DNA of 64,000 nucleotides from Nicotiana tabacum (lineage: Eukaryota > Streptophyta > Magnoliopsida > Solanales > Solanaceae). How positions within the stretch are numbered: position 1 is the first letter of the stretch; the number at the start of each line of letters is the position of its first letter. The DNA is taken from contig NC_134095.1 in the NCBI RefSeq assembly GCF_000715075.1, positions 65,167,990 to 65,231,989 of the forward strand, read 5' to 3'. Below are positions 11,031-21,446 of the stretch, one piece after another. The translations under genes were made by a program, and so were the position numbers. The notes under the pieces were generated by a model that saw nothing but the letters and a program-made list of their open reading frames with translations, ran no database searches and was not told where the DNA came from.

Positions 11031-12833
11031 AGGAGTTGCTACAAAGGGGTTTTTCATAATGAGTGTGTCGCCTTAGGATGCACCAGTGTTGTTCATAAAG
11101 AAGAAGGATGGGACTATGTGGACGTGCATTGATTACCGCCAGTTGAACAAAGTTACCATTAAGAACAAGTAGTCGTTACCATGTATTGATGGTTTGCTTG
11201 ACTAGTTGCAGGGTGCCAGGATGTTCTCTAAGATTGTCTTGAAATCGGGGTATCATCAGTTGAAGATTTGTGATTCGGATGTTCCAAAGACGGCTTTCCG
11301 GACTAGATATGGCCACTATAGGTTTCTAGTGTTGTCCTTCGGCTTGACCAATGCCCCGGCAGCGTTTATGGATTTTATGAACGAGATGTTCAGGCTATAT
11401 ATTGACTCGTTTGTCATTATCTTCATTGATGACATATTTATCTACTCGCGTGGCATGGAGGAGCACGAGCAGCATTTGAGAGTCGTGCTTCAGACCTTGC
11501 AGGAACAAAAGGTATATGCTAAGTTCTCTAAGTGCGAGTTCTGGTTAGATTCTATGGCATTCTTGCAGTGTGTTGTATCAGGCGAGGGCGTTAAGGTAGA
11601 TCCCAAGAAGATCGAGGTAGTACATAGTTGGCCTTGTCCTACCACAACGACCGAGATCAGGAGCTTCTTAGGGTTAGCAGGTTATTATCACCGGTTTGTG
11701 GAGGGCTTCTCATATATTGCAGCACTTTTAACTAGATTGATCCAGAAGGGTGATCCGTTTGAATGGTCTGATGATTGTGAGGCGAGCTTTCAGATACTCA
11801 AGACCGCACTGACTATAACATCGATTTTAGTGTTGCCTTTTGGTTTAGGGATGTATGTTGTGTATTGTGATGCTTCACATGCTGGCCTGGGTTGTGTGTT
11901 CATACAAGAGGGTAGAGTTATTGCATATGCTTCACGTCAGCTGAGCCCCACAAGAAGAATTACCCCGTACATGATTTGGAGTTGGTCACGATAGATCATG
12001 CTCTCAAGATCCAGAGGGATTATCTTTATGGGGTGTCTTGTGAGGTTTACACCGATCATCATATCTTGTAGCATTTGTTCAAGTAGAGGGATCTCAATTT
12101 GAGAAAGCCCAGGTGGCTCGAGTTAATAAAAGACTATGATATTACCATACTTTATCATCCGGGTAAGGCGAATGTGGTTGCGGATGCCTTAAGCAGAAAG
12201 GCTGAGAGTATGGGGAGTTTGGCAGATTTATTTCAGCAGAGGAGAGGCCATTGGCTTTTGACTTTCAGTCCTTGGGTAACAAACTTGTGAGATTGGATAT
12301 TCCCGAGCCCAGCCGATTCTTGCATACGTCGTTGCTCAGTCTTCATTATTCGAGCAGATCAAAGCTCGTCAGTACAACGATCCACACTTGTTAGTTCTTA
12401 GGGAGACGATATTACAGGGTGGTTCCAAGGAGGTTACTATTGGTGAGGATGGTGTTCTGTGACTCCAAGGTCGTCTATGTGTTCCTAATGTTGATGGATT
12501 GAGGGAAAATATTCTAGAGGAGGCTCATCCATGTGCTACGAAGATGTATCACGACCTGAAGTAGCATTATTGGTGGCGGCGGAGGAAAAAGGGCATAGTT
12601 GAGTATGTAGCGAGGTACCTAAATTGTCGGCAGGTTAAGTATGAGCACCAGAGGCCAGGTGGCCTACTCCAGCAGATGGTTATACTTGTGTGGAAATGGG
12701 AGCGCATCACTACAGACATCGTAGTTAGATTGTCATGAAGCTTGAGGAAGTTTGATGCAGTTTGGGTCATTGTCGATAGGTTGACCAAGTCCGCACACTT
12801 TATTTCTGTTGTGACTACATATTCTTTAGAGAG
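11031..12833 (+). pseudogene. Older Tekay-type gypsy pol fragment (RT, RNase H, integrase N-terminus)
   Basis: Plus-strand pol starting abruptly at the E1 LTR junction. Pieces: [18 protein letters not shown] (about 11100); 11206-11994 with [14 protein letters not shown], catalytic [33 protein letters not shown] and the RNase H motif [10 protein letters not shown]; then [20 protein letters not shown] (about 12130); and a weak integrase zinc domain and core start (RYLNCRQVKYE, VDRLTKSAHFI at about 12770-12810). Numerous stops and frameshifts make it more decayed than E1. It ends at about 12833, where TGTTTACC of the next element begins, so it is truncated on both sides by later insertions. Confidence 0.9.
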
Positions 12834-13280
12834 TGTTTACCGTGAAAATGGTAACAATAATTAAATTTGTAAATGGGACTCTAAAAATAGGCGATCTATT
12901 TTTATGCTAGTTGTTAGAGCAGTTGATGCTAGGAGTATGAAGTTTTTACAAAGAGATACAAACTAAAATGGGGCAGTAATCAAACAGAGGGGCTTGCTGC
13001 CCAGGCTTCGGACTGGTCGATGGTGGGCCTCGGGGTCGATATCGGCTCGAGCTCGAGCTATCGGGGGTAACCAGGAGAGGAATAACAGTTAATATATAAT
13101 TAAAGAAAACTCTTTATGGCCAATACCGAGCAATAAATGAAGAATAAGTATGAAAACGATAAGTGAAAAGAGTGGCCTCGGGCAAATGAGTTAGAGAGAA
13201 AAAAAAGAGAGAGAGATATTATTGATCTTGTGTAGAAAGGTTAGAGCGACAGCAGCCCCTTACAAAGTGGTGTGGATTCC

Positions 13281-13290
13281 CTTTATATAA
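13281..13290 (+). promoter_or_regulatory. Candidate TATA box of element T
   Basis: CTTTATATAA followed by GAGGGGAACCC, about 450 bp into the putative LTR. It is preceded by a dense purine tract (about 13195-13218). Spacing fits a retrotransposon U3 promoter; no transcript evidence. Confidence 0.45.
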
Positions 13291-15516
13291 GAGGGGAACC
13301 CAGTTATGGTATAACGTACATTAATTATAAAAGCATGGAGATGGGACGGCTAGACGTGACGCCTCAACACAAGCTCTGGGTAGGTCGGCTCTGTCAGACT
13401 TAGCCGCGTGCCTTGGGAATTCCCGTTTTTGCTCTAGCCTCGATCTTTGTCTTCTTTGAGTCGGGCCTTGACGATCCCTGAGGGAGGGAACTCGGTCTCA
13501 ACTCCATGTCCTAGGGGTCTCGAGGTATTCTCCCGAAGTGGCTTGATAGCAAGAAATTAAGCCCTCTAATTTCACCGCATACAAATAGTCTCAGCATTTC
13601 CCAGAACGAAGTGGTGGGAAATGATTCTGACATCTGACTCCACGAGCTTCTTGCGGTGATGTCATGCCGATGATGCAACCTGTGGCGCGAGTTTTTGCAA
13701 TAATCAGGATGTCCCATGTACTTGCATTTTTGACATCATTCGATGCACTGTCGATTCCCGTTCTCTAAGGTGAATGTACCATTGTTGATTCGATTCTTCA
13801 AGAATGCAGTAATTGCGTCTGTCAGTCAGTATTCCAAAGCCTCGATGATTGTGTTGTTACCCATTATAAATGGGGGTTCTCTGGCATTGTTTTTCTATCG
13901 AAGCACCTTTATCTGCTCACTCATCCATTTCTTCTTATCATCTTCCTCTATTGTTGATCACCATATTCGGAGTCTACAACCTCAAGGTCATTTGGCATTA
14001 TTTCAATAGGTCGTGTTGGGACCCTTTGCCGGAGCTTGACTATGCTATTTCGTTGCTGCTGCGGTTGTTATTGCATCTGCTGCCGCTGTCCCCATTGGCC
14101 CGAGATGACGATAGATGGGGAATCGATTTTCCCCTCTTGTAGACAGTCATTCGAACTATGTACCGCTGCTCACTCTCCTACCCATGCCTGGTGTGGCACT
14201 TCATCCCTTGGGTTTTTTCCTTTCCCAAGGGATAAAGTGGAACCCCCGGTCGTTGAGGTTGGGGCCCATCAAATCTTCAACTTTTGGCTTCGGCGGGCTA
14301 TGTCTCTCTTCTCTGCCTCCTCTGCATCCCCTCCTTTTCCTCTTCTTCATATTTTCCCTTGGTGAGGACCTTCCGCAGGATTGAGCTTTGAACCTAGAGG
14401 AGGTGGCGTTTGAGGGAGTTGCCTTCGAGGATGCGGGCTCGAGGGGGCGGTGCTCGAGGAAGCTGATACCGGAGATGGACCTCCGAGGATGGACTGGGTT
14501 CTTGGATTTTCATCATATGTACATCCTTCTGCTTCTCCGTTTTTGTGTAGAGATCCTCTGTAGGCTTTTGTAATCATATGAGAGGGCCCCTCGAGGGCCG
14601 TTGTACATGAATATTCATGAATATAGAGATACTTCTTTGATTCCTATTTTTGATACTTGCCCTATTATTGAATGTAAGGACCCTTCGAGGGCCGTTGTAG
14701 CCGATATTTACCAAATATGAATATGTTTCCTTTACTTCTGCTTTTGAATTTTATCGTGTTCTCGTATACTCTTGTGCGTTCGCATAGATTTTGAATGTAT
14801 GCCTCTGTTGACGATTGCCGATATTTTTCTGGCCTTTGGTCGATAGAAATGACTCCTTTCTGAGCTCATCACTGTTCACGGAATCAAGCGCGAAATGGTC
14901 TGATAAACCTGGATCATCGGGGCCCTCAAGCCCCATGGAGATAGAGCACTGAAGCAAAAGTCGACTTCGGGCACTCGGAGCTTTTACTTTGAGCTTGGCG
15001 TAGATAACCTTTTGAGGTGTTTGTAGGCAGGTTTCTGAGGAAGGAGATATTCGTATTTAGGCAATTTTCTGTGGTCGAGCCCTTGTGGGCGGAGCTTGAA
15101 GTGCTTATTTTTCTTTTTAGAAAGGAAAACCACGAGTTCGGATACCGTCTCGAGCTCTATGATGGCGCTAAAGGCTTTTCGAAGCTTTACTTCTTTTTGA
15201 TGGAGGTCCTCGAGGTCAGGCACCACCCTGGGACTAGAGGTGATGCACTTGGCTCCTTGAAGCCTAACTTCTTGTCGATGGAGGTCTCTGGGGTCGGGTA
15301 CCACCCCGGGATCTGTAGCGAGGCTGTTGGCTTCCCGGGGCTTACCCTGGATAGGCGAATTGTTTCTGCTTCCCGCATATATATGGGGTGGCTATTTCTT
15401 CTTTGGAAGATCTCATTATTTTAGATAGCTATCCTTCTGCCTTGGCATCGGGTCCTTCGTTTTCTTAAGCAGAAAAGTGTCTGTGTAGGCCCCTGCTTCA
15501 GTGTGCCAATTCTACC

Positions 15517-16150
15517 ATGGCCATGATAGCTACTTTAGGGCCGGACAAGCAGGGAGGGGAGAGTTCCACTCCCACTGCTCAAGATCCGCGAGAGCTTATT
15601 CTGAAGACTATGTCTTTGATAAGAGAGGAACATATGGAGATGGTGAGGAGACACTGTGGATGGGGTGAGGGGGTAGTGTTGCAGGCGCTTTCCCCGGATG
15701 AGAGTATTACGGACTCCACTAATGGATTCCTGAAAGCATACTTGTACCCTTTTGCACTAAGCCCCCTTGATAGGGTTGTGCTTGATTTCCGCCTGAAGTA
15801 TCGAGTTACTTTGGCTCAGATACATCCGTTGTTTTGGCGAGTGGTGCTGATGATGAGATTCTTTGCAGAGAAGGACGGGCTTGAATTCATGTTTAGTTAC
15901 CTAGTCAGGCTATACCGGCCCTTCCACCATCGAGGCCTGCTGACCCTGCGGTGCCGTTTGCCCACGCCCTTTTGTTGTTGATGATGAGGAAGATGAGGAT
16001 CAGGAGTGGGTCAGTCAATTCGTCCGGGTTCGAACGACTGATATTATCCCTATGGAGCTTATGCCATTTCCCGAGGGATGGAATTACACATGTGAGTGGA
16101 TCATCTGGTGTCCAATCAAGCATGTATCCCCGCTACTTGGAGACTTAGTG
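15517..16150 (+). pseudogene. Transposase_28-like ('putative gypsy type transposon') ORF, frameshifted
   Basis: First frame (15517-15981, 154 residues): a polar N-terminus, then REEHMEMVRRHCGW, PDESITDSTNGFLKAYLYPF, DRVVLDFRLKYRVTLAQIHP and FWRVVLMMRFF. This pattern is familiar from plant retroelement proteins annotated 'putative gypsy type transposon'. A second frame (about 15975-16147) continues with acidic DDEEDEDQEWVSQFVRVRTT, DIIPMELMPFPEGWN and WIIWCPIKHVSPL, also typical downstream. The frame switch near 15930-15975 implies a frameshift and probable loss of the middle. GTGAGT at 16151 just after the second block could be a splice donor. Its biochemical role is unknown; a structural or gag-like function is possible. 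Confidence 0.55.
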
Positions 16151-16247
16151 GTGAGTTTCTTTCTATTCTCCATTTTGCAGCACCCGGAGTCTTTTCCTTG
16201 TTGTATTTATTTTTCTGTCAATCTTACTCCAGACAGTAGTATATGGG

Positions 16248-16515
16248 GTTTTGTATATTCTACTAGTTTTCTCGTACTTGAGACACTTGATTTTGAAAAA
16301 TTCTAGTAGGTATTTCATGAGTTTTGATTATTAAATTCACTACTTCACTCTTACGTTTATTTCATGCTTTACATTACTATGGTAACCTACTAATTGTATC
16401 TTTATTAAATAAAATCAATGACTTTAAAATATTAAACGAACAATTAAATGGATAGTTCACCATTGGCTTGCCTAGACGCGATGTTGGGCGCCATCACGGC
16501 CTATAGTGGGAATTG
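16248..16515 (+). repeat. Degenerate gypsy LTR 3' tail
   Basis: AT-rich sequence with tactatggtaacctacta, then ggcttgcctagacgcgat, gttgggcgccatcacggcct and an end resembling ggtcgtgaca (here ggtcgtaata). This succession is familiar from Solanaceae gypsy LTR ends. No primer site or partner LTR remains. Confidence 0.5.
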
Positions 16516-16646
16516 GTCGTAATAGAGCATGTTTGAAAAATTACCAAGAATTAGATTTGTGTGTAATTGAGTGTAATTTCACAATATTACATATTTTCTG
16601 GCCAAGTAAATATTTGGTTAGCATAGAATTGGATGTAATTGGGGGA

Positions 16647-16702
16647 GTGTAATTACCCTCTCTAATTCTCAAGAGGGAGGTGAGAATTGGTAATAATTAC
16701 AC
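16647..16702. repeat. 56-bp imperfect palindrome, possible MITE core
   Basis: GTGTAATTA at 16647 is exactly inverted as TAATTACAC ending at 16702. Inside it AATTCTC (16664-16670) is inverted as GAGAATT (16682-16688). Sequence on both sides (about 16530-16750) repeats related tgtaatt motifs. It may be the centre of a short foldback element; I could not find terminal repeats with a target duplication. Confidence 0.45.
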
Positions 16703-16756
16703 TATGTAATTATAATAAGACTTTTTGATTCTTTTTTATTACAAATAGATTATTTC

Positions 16757-16808
16757 TGTCATGACCCCAAAACCAACCCGGTCGTGATGGCGCCTATCAC
16801 AGTACTAG
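16757..16808 (-). repeat. LTR Z, left fragment
   Basis: Begins tgtcatgacccc, then aacccggtcgtgatggcgcc, the plus-strand view of a minus-oriented gypsy LTR end. It is interrupted after actag (16804-16808) by element X and resumes at 26086 with actag. Sequence beyond resembles the W LTR, so Z is an old relative. Confidence 0.7.
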
Positions 16809-17651
16809 TGTTACTCCCCAAGTTTTCATACGTGAGAGTACGTCGTAAGTCATTGATGTAAGCTCGGAAATGAGATTATATTTGGAAGAAAATAAAGTAA
16901 GTTAATCATGTTACCTTGGAGGCTACAAATATTTAAGATCATGAATAACGAGTACCAATAGGGTTGGAAATCTTAGAAGCTAAATCAATTGAAGAAAATA
17001 AGTTTCGTCAAAAGTCGACAAGTTTGGAATGTTATAACATATACTTTGGGGTGAGACTAGGGTTCTTAACATGATAAGGAAGTTAATCTATGAGTTATTT
17101 TAGTCGTATGATATTCATTTTCTACATTTTGAAGGCAAGCAAGTTATGGAACAAGAGTTGGCAAAGGTCATCACAAGTTACATTCATAAATTTGCTGAAA
17201 TTTAGGTCAAATGTATCTGAGCATTTCTCCAAATATACTTGGAATCATGGGGTGTTCTATCTACCAAATTGAATATCTACGAGTCTAGTTTCTAACACAT
17301 TAAACCACTTGTTAATACGACATCGGAGTAGAGAGATATTCGTATTTTTGCGAGACCACGCAAGCAGCTCCCAATGGGACCCACTTAGGCGGTGGTTGAC
17401 CTACTTCAATTTATAAACGATTTGGACGCCTATTTTTGCTCATTTTTCAACTAAAATTCATCTCCAAAATTCTCCTAACCCTTCTAAACATATACCACAA
17501 GGATTTGAAGTGATTCTAAAGTCATTACACCATATTTCACTATCAAAACTTAGTTATAGTGAAGAACAACACCTATTTGAGGTTGTGTTGTCAGTGAGGA
17601 TTGTTGTGGGCTGTATTTGGATGAAATTCCAAGTTGTTATTGCTGTATAAG

Positions 17652-18319
17652 GTGAGTATAACAGCCTACTAATTGTTCTTAAGCTTGCTTGTATGTTGGT
17701 TAAGTTGTTAGGATGATAAACTACAAGATAATACTTGGATTAGCTTAAGTCACTTCTATGGTGTTGTATTGCTATTGAGGGTTGTTGTAAACTGAATATA
17801 ACTTGGATTTTGACTTGAAGTTACTGTAGGAGGTATGTATTTTGTGTTCTTGCTTTTTCCTAAGGTTATCTTGATGTTGATTAAGTTAAATAGATGGGCT
17901 AGACATGAACTAGTGAATAAAGTTGCTAATTGAGGATAGTTGAAGTTGTGGATTATTTTCGTTGTTATAAATATATGGTATAGGGCTAGAATCATTGATT
18001 ACTGACTTCATTATCATGTTAATGATGCTTTTATGTTGAAGTAAGAAGTCTATAAGGATTGATAAGGGGTATACGGATTCCAATCGGAGCTTGCCGCTCG
18101 TCGTAATGTAGTTGTGACTTGTTGTTGTTATATGGTGTCTTGATATTGATAATTATGTATTGATGGATTGCTCTGGTAATTGTTGTTGGTATATGGTATT
18201 GGAGGAGGCCCTTGTTACAAGGGAGATGCTGCCCAAATTTACGTAAACGAGCTACTAGCTTAAGTTATAGACTTAGCCTTTGCTCAGCACTGATTTTGAA
18301 TCTCCTTATACTATGATAG
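17652..18319 (+). other. Intron-like segment in X 5' LTR, absent from Y LTRs
   Basis: Starts AAG|GTGAGTATAAC, a near-consensus plant 5' splice site, and ends TATGATAG|ATT. CTGAT at 18290-18294 matches the CURAY branch-point consensus, with its A about 26 bases before the AG. Length 668 bp, T/A-rich. In both Y LTRs the flanks are joined as CTAAG|ATTGAG (32605/32606 and 38494/38495). Whole-LTR lengths differ by 670 bp, so this one segment explains the difference. A deletion using the shared AG is the alternative. Confidence 0.55.
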
Positions 18320-18623
18320 ATTGAGTTGACTTGTTTGAAGAGTTGCTTGGAAGGGATTAAGGACTCAACGGGTTTAAGGTATGTTAAGGCACTTTCTTCT
18401 TTCTTTTGGCATGATCTAAAGTGAAATGAGTGCGCTACTTCATAACGGATCTACTCCTAGCAACTAAGATTGTCCATGTTGTTCTTTCCTTATAAAATTA
18501 TTCTAAGCAAGTGTGTATGATCCTTGAATCCTACTAAGGTTCATATTGAGGGTATGGATGTCAATAATGTTCTTAAGTCACTCCAAAAGGTTTAGAAGGT
18601 GATTCCATGAGTCTAGCATGCAT

Positions 18624-18631
18624 TATATATA
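18624..18631 (+). promoter_or_regulatory. Candidate TATA box in X 5' LTR
   Basis: TATATATA lies 15 bases before the stem-loop array. The motif is kept in all four X/Y LTRs (about 25212, 32910 and 38800). If used, transcription would begin within or just before the first stem-loop, placing the array in the R region and 5' leader and the intron-like segment in U3. Confidence 0.4.
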
Positions 18632-18645
18632 GTATCTTTTTACTC

Positions 18646-18796
18646 TACCGAGCCGCGCTATAGTCGGCCAGGTACGGCACCTATTGTGAAACCACTGATC
18701 AGTTGGGTTTACCGAGCTCCACGTGGCCGGGTATGATTCTACCGAGCCTTATGATGGTCGGGTACGCTTTTACCGAGTCCTCTTTGAGGCCGGGTA
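18646..18796 (+). repeat. Array of four TACCGAG...GGGTA stem-loop units
   Basis: Four units at 18646-18674, 18710-18733, 18740-18764 and 18771-18796. Each begins TACCGAG and ends in (C/A)GGTA, so TACC pairs with GGTA, with 15-20 variable bases between. Equivalent arrays are at 25235-25385, 32934-33083 and 38823-38972. The middle sequence differs between units but is kept position by position across LTRs. Confidence 0.7.
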
Positions 18797-19501
18797 CAAT
18801 ATGATGATGATGACGATGATGCCCACAGAGGCAAATGTATTAAAACGTTTATGTATATATATGTATTATGCATTTCATATCATAGCCCCTAGAGGCACTC
18901 AGATGTTACAGGTTGTATCTCCTCTATCTCTCTCTTTACATTACTGTTCTTATGTATGCTTTCCTGCCTAACATACTCGGTACTTTATTCGTACTGACGT
19001 CCCTTTTGCATGGGGACGCTGCATTTCATGCCCGCAGGTCCCGATTGATAGGTTGACAGTCCTCCTAGTAGGCTATCAGCTCAGCGAAGGTGTTGGTGCA
19101 CTCTACTTGCTCCGGAGTTGCCTATTTGGTCAGTATGCTTTGGATATATTGATTGGTATGGCGGGGCCCTATCCCGACCTTTATGATTTTATGTACTCTT
19201 AGAGGCTTGTAGATAGATATCAGGTGTATGGATACTTGTATGGCCTTGTCGGCGTATGTTTTGAGTTTACAAATGGTCATGTCGGCCTTGTAGGCCAGTA
19301 TGCCACATATATAAGTTTGTATATCATGTTGGGTCTTCATATGTTGAGTATTCCCTTATATTTTATTCTTGTTATCTCATGACGGGTTTTCTGGCTCATT
19401 TACTCATGATAGTATGATAAGAAAGATATGTTATGTTGGTACTCGGTTGAGTAAGGCACAGAGTGCCCGTCGCGACCCTTCGGTTTGGGTCGTGACAGAA
19501 G

Positions 19502-19513
19502 TGGTATCAAAGC
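19502..19513 (+). other. Element X primer binding site
   Basis: TGGTATCAAAGC begins five bases after the LTR end, matching the initiator tRNA-Met 3' end with one difference. The following leader (ttcctagggagtctaccagc and on) is shared with Y. Confidence 0.85.
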
Positions 19514-21400
19514 AGTTCTTTCCTAGGGAGTCTACCAGCCATGTCTAGTAGAGTCTTGTTTATGGGTGTGTTGTGCACCACACTTATAAGCAGGAGGCTA
19601 CAAGGCATTTAGGTCTATCACTCTTTCTTCTTACTCTAGATCGTGTAGTAGAGCTCAGTTGTAAGAATTCAAACTCCTAAATTCGACTTTAGTCGTAATA
19701 TAACGATACCTACATCCACAAAGACAATTGGTAAGAGATTGCATGTGGATATGGAAGAGTTGAGTCAGAGGAACTCGATTTCACATCATGCTTATGATGA
19801 GTAAATGTGATGTCTTCAACAGATCATGTATGTACTAATATGTGTATGCTTCTTAATAAGGAGCCTTAAGGCAAGGATATCTATTCACGAATATGGTAAA
19901 AATCTATGAGGGATTCAGAAGCTAGATACAAGTTTCAACAAGTAAAAGAAGTAAGGTGAAGAGGGGTACGAGGCACCCAGCTAATGAAGATTATCAATAT
20001 TTTCAAATCAGGCAGAGAAATATAAGCATTTTGGTACCTTCATCAATGACAGAGGTAAGTACAATTGGCCACACCCATCTCAGTTATGTTCTATGGGAGC
20101 TAACATATATTATTTAAGAGAAAGATGGGATATCAGGATCCAGTTGGAGTTAGAGTAACCCAAAAATTGTGGATAGGTTGTTATCATTAACTAACGTTTC
20201 CGAAAGATGGTGCAAATGTAGTAATAGATCTCCTTCTAAGACACCCAGATGGTGAACTCTAGAGTAGTACAATCATATACGAATACTGGAATATTCAGAA
20301 ATTTCAAAAGATAGGCAGTGGGATCCTAGAAGGGACAAATATTTACCTTAGTATGACTCTAGTCCCGAGTAAAAAAAAATGTTAGGCATTTCAAAGAGGC
20401 AGTGAGATGAAGCTAGGGGAGCTTAAAGGGAAAGACCTTTTTGTTGAAGTTTTCAGAATAAAGTGATAGACAAAAAAAATATTATCCGGAGAATAAGAAG
20501 AAAATAAATGAAGCATCATGAGTAAGATGTGATATATGGGTGATAACAGTAAATCAAAATATGACACGATGATAGAGTCTATAGTCAAGTGAAGGAAAAT
20601 ACAAGAGGTGACAAGCCTTAAGGCAATAAAAGAGTATAAGCTATAAAGTCATATCCTTATTTCGAGAAATCAGTTGGTGACTTCAACGTGATTACCAGGA
20701 GGAAAGGTTAGACCCCAGAGTAATAAAAAACAGTATGGGCTGGTGAACAAGATAAAACCGAGCATGAATTAGGGACCGGAGGATTTGATAATGGTCGACA
20801 TCGTGAGAAGTTCAAAGATCGTGCTCCAATAATAATAGAATAGACAACAGATTAATAACCTTTAAAGGCCATTTAGGAAGTCGCTTACCTAAAGCAAGCA
20901 CTCTGAGCAGAGTTAATCTTAAGGGACTAAGTGTGCCAGTTACAGTAGGTGTCACCTTCGTGCGTAAGAAATTTTGTTATCCCTGGTATAGAAGGTTACC
21001 ATAAGGTGATTAAGGTTCATTGATAATGTGAAAAGACGCCAAATATGAAGAGGTAAAACAACTATAGGTAGATCATCGTAGTACTAAATCTTAGCACTCC
21101 CCTAAAGGGGGGAATATGGTGTGATATGGTATTAAGTCGGAGTTAAACGGTTCAGTTAACTATGGAATGGTAAAGGAAGAATGTGGTAAAAAGGAGAAAG
21201 GGATGATGTTACATTTATTCAGTTCCTGCAGAGATGTTGCGACTCCAGAACAAAATACAAGCACGACACCGGGGAGAGGCAGTAAAAGTTTCCGGCCAGG
21301 ATGTTATTAATAAATAAGTGTGAATGGACACTTGATACATCAGGAGCTAGTGGCGAGAGATAAGTTAAGACAAAGGATATATCCCAAGAGGGATTATGCA

Positions 21401-21402
<2 letters not shown>

Positions 21403-21443
<41 letters not shown>
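21403..21443. repeat. (AT)n microsatellite with duplicated flank
   Basis: About 20 AT units. The 32 bases right after it (21444-21475, starting caggatgttattg) repeat the sequence at 21297-21328. Y has only one copy (about 35583-35614) and a shorter AT run (about 35690-35705), so the duplication and expansion happened in X. Confidence 0.8.

Positions 21444-21446
<3 letters not shown>

Larger units (their letters stand above)
12834..16150 (+). mobile_element. Retroelement fragment T: LTR-like 5' part and broken ORF
   Basis: Starts TGTTTACCGTG exactly where the older pol breaks, as an LTR would. The first part (12834 to perhaps 14000) has GC-rich Cla-like motifs (ctcgagctcgag), a purine run (about 13195-13218) and TATA box CTTTATATAA. 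A second AT/GC-mixed stretch has two copies of tcgagggccgttgta (about 14590 and 14686). An ORF similar to plant 'putative gypsy type transposon' proteins begins at 15517. I did not find the LTR 3' end, the PBS or a second LTR, so the class (Tat/Ogre-like versus another non-autonomous gypsy) is uncertain. Other short frames here look like chance. Confidence 0.5.
16809..19497 (+). repeat. Element X 5' LTR
   Basis: 2689 bp from TGTTACTCCCC (sister LTRs have TGTTACACCCC) to GGTCGTGACA. It contains an intron-like insert relative to Y (17652-18319), a TATATATA motif (18624-18631), an array of four TACC...GGTA stem-loops (18646-18796) and repeated gtcggcc motifs (about 19245-19300). A hand count over the first 165 bases gives five differences from the 3' LTR. 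Confidence 0.9.

Noticed and set aside
14036..14384. Overlapping frames of 89-109 codons
   Set aside because: Two frames overlap with no motif, inside the leader of element T; likely chance in GC-mixed sequence.
16151..16180. 30-bp intron gtgagt...ttgcag after the T ORF
   Set aside because: Too short for plant splicing; only the donor is kept as a possibility.
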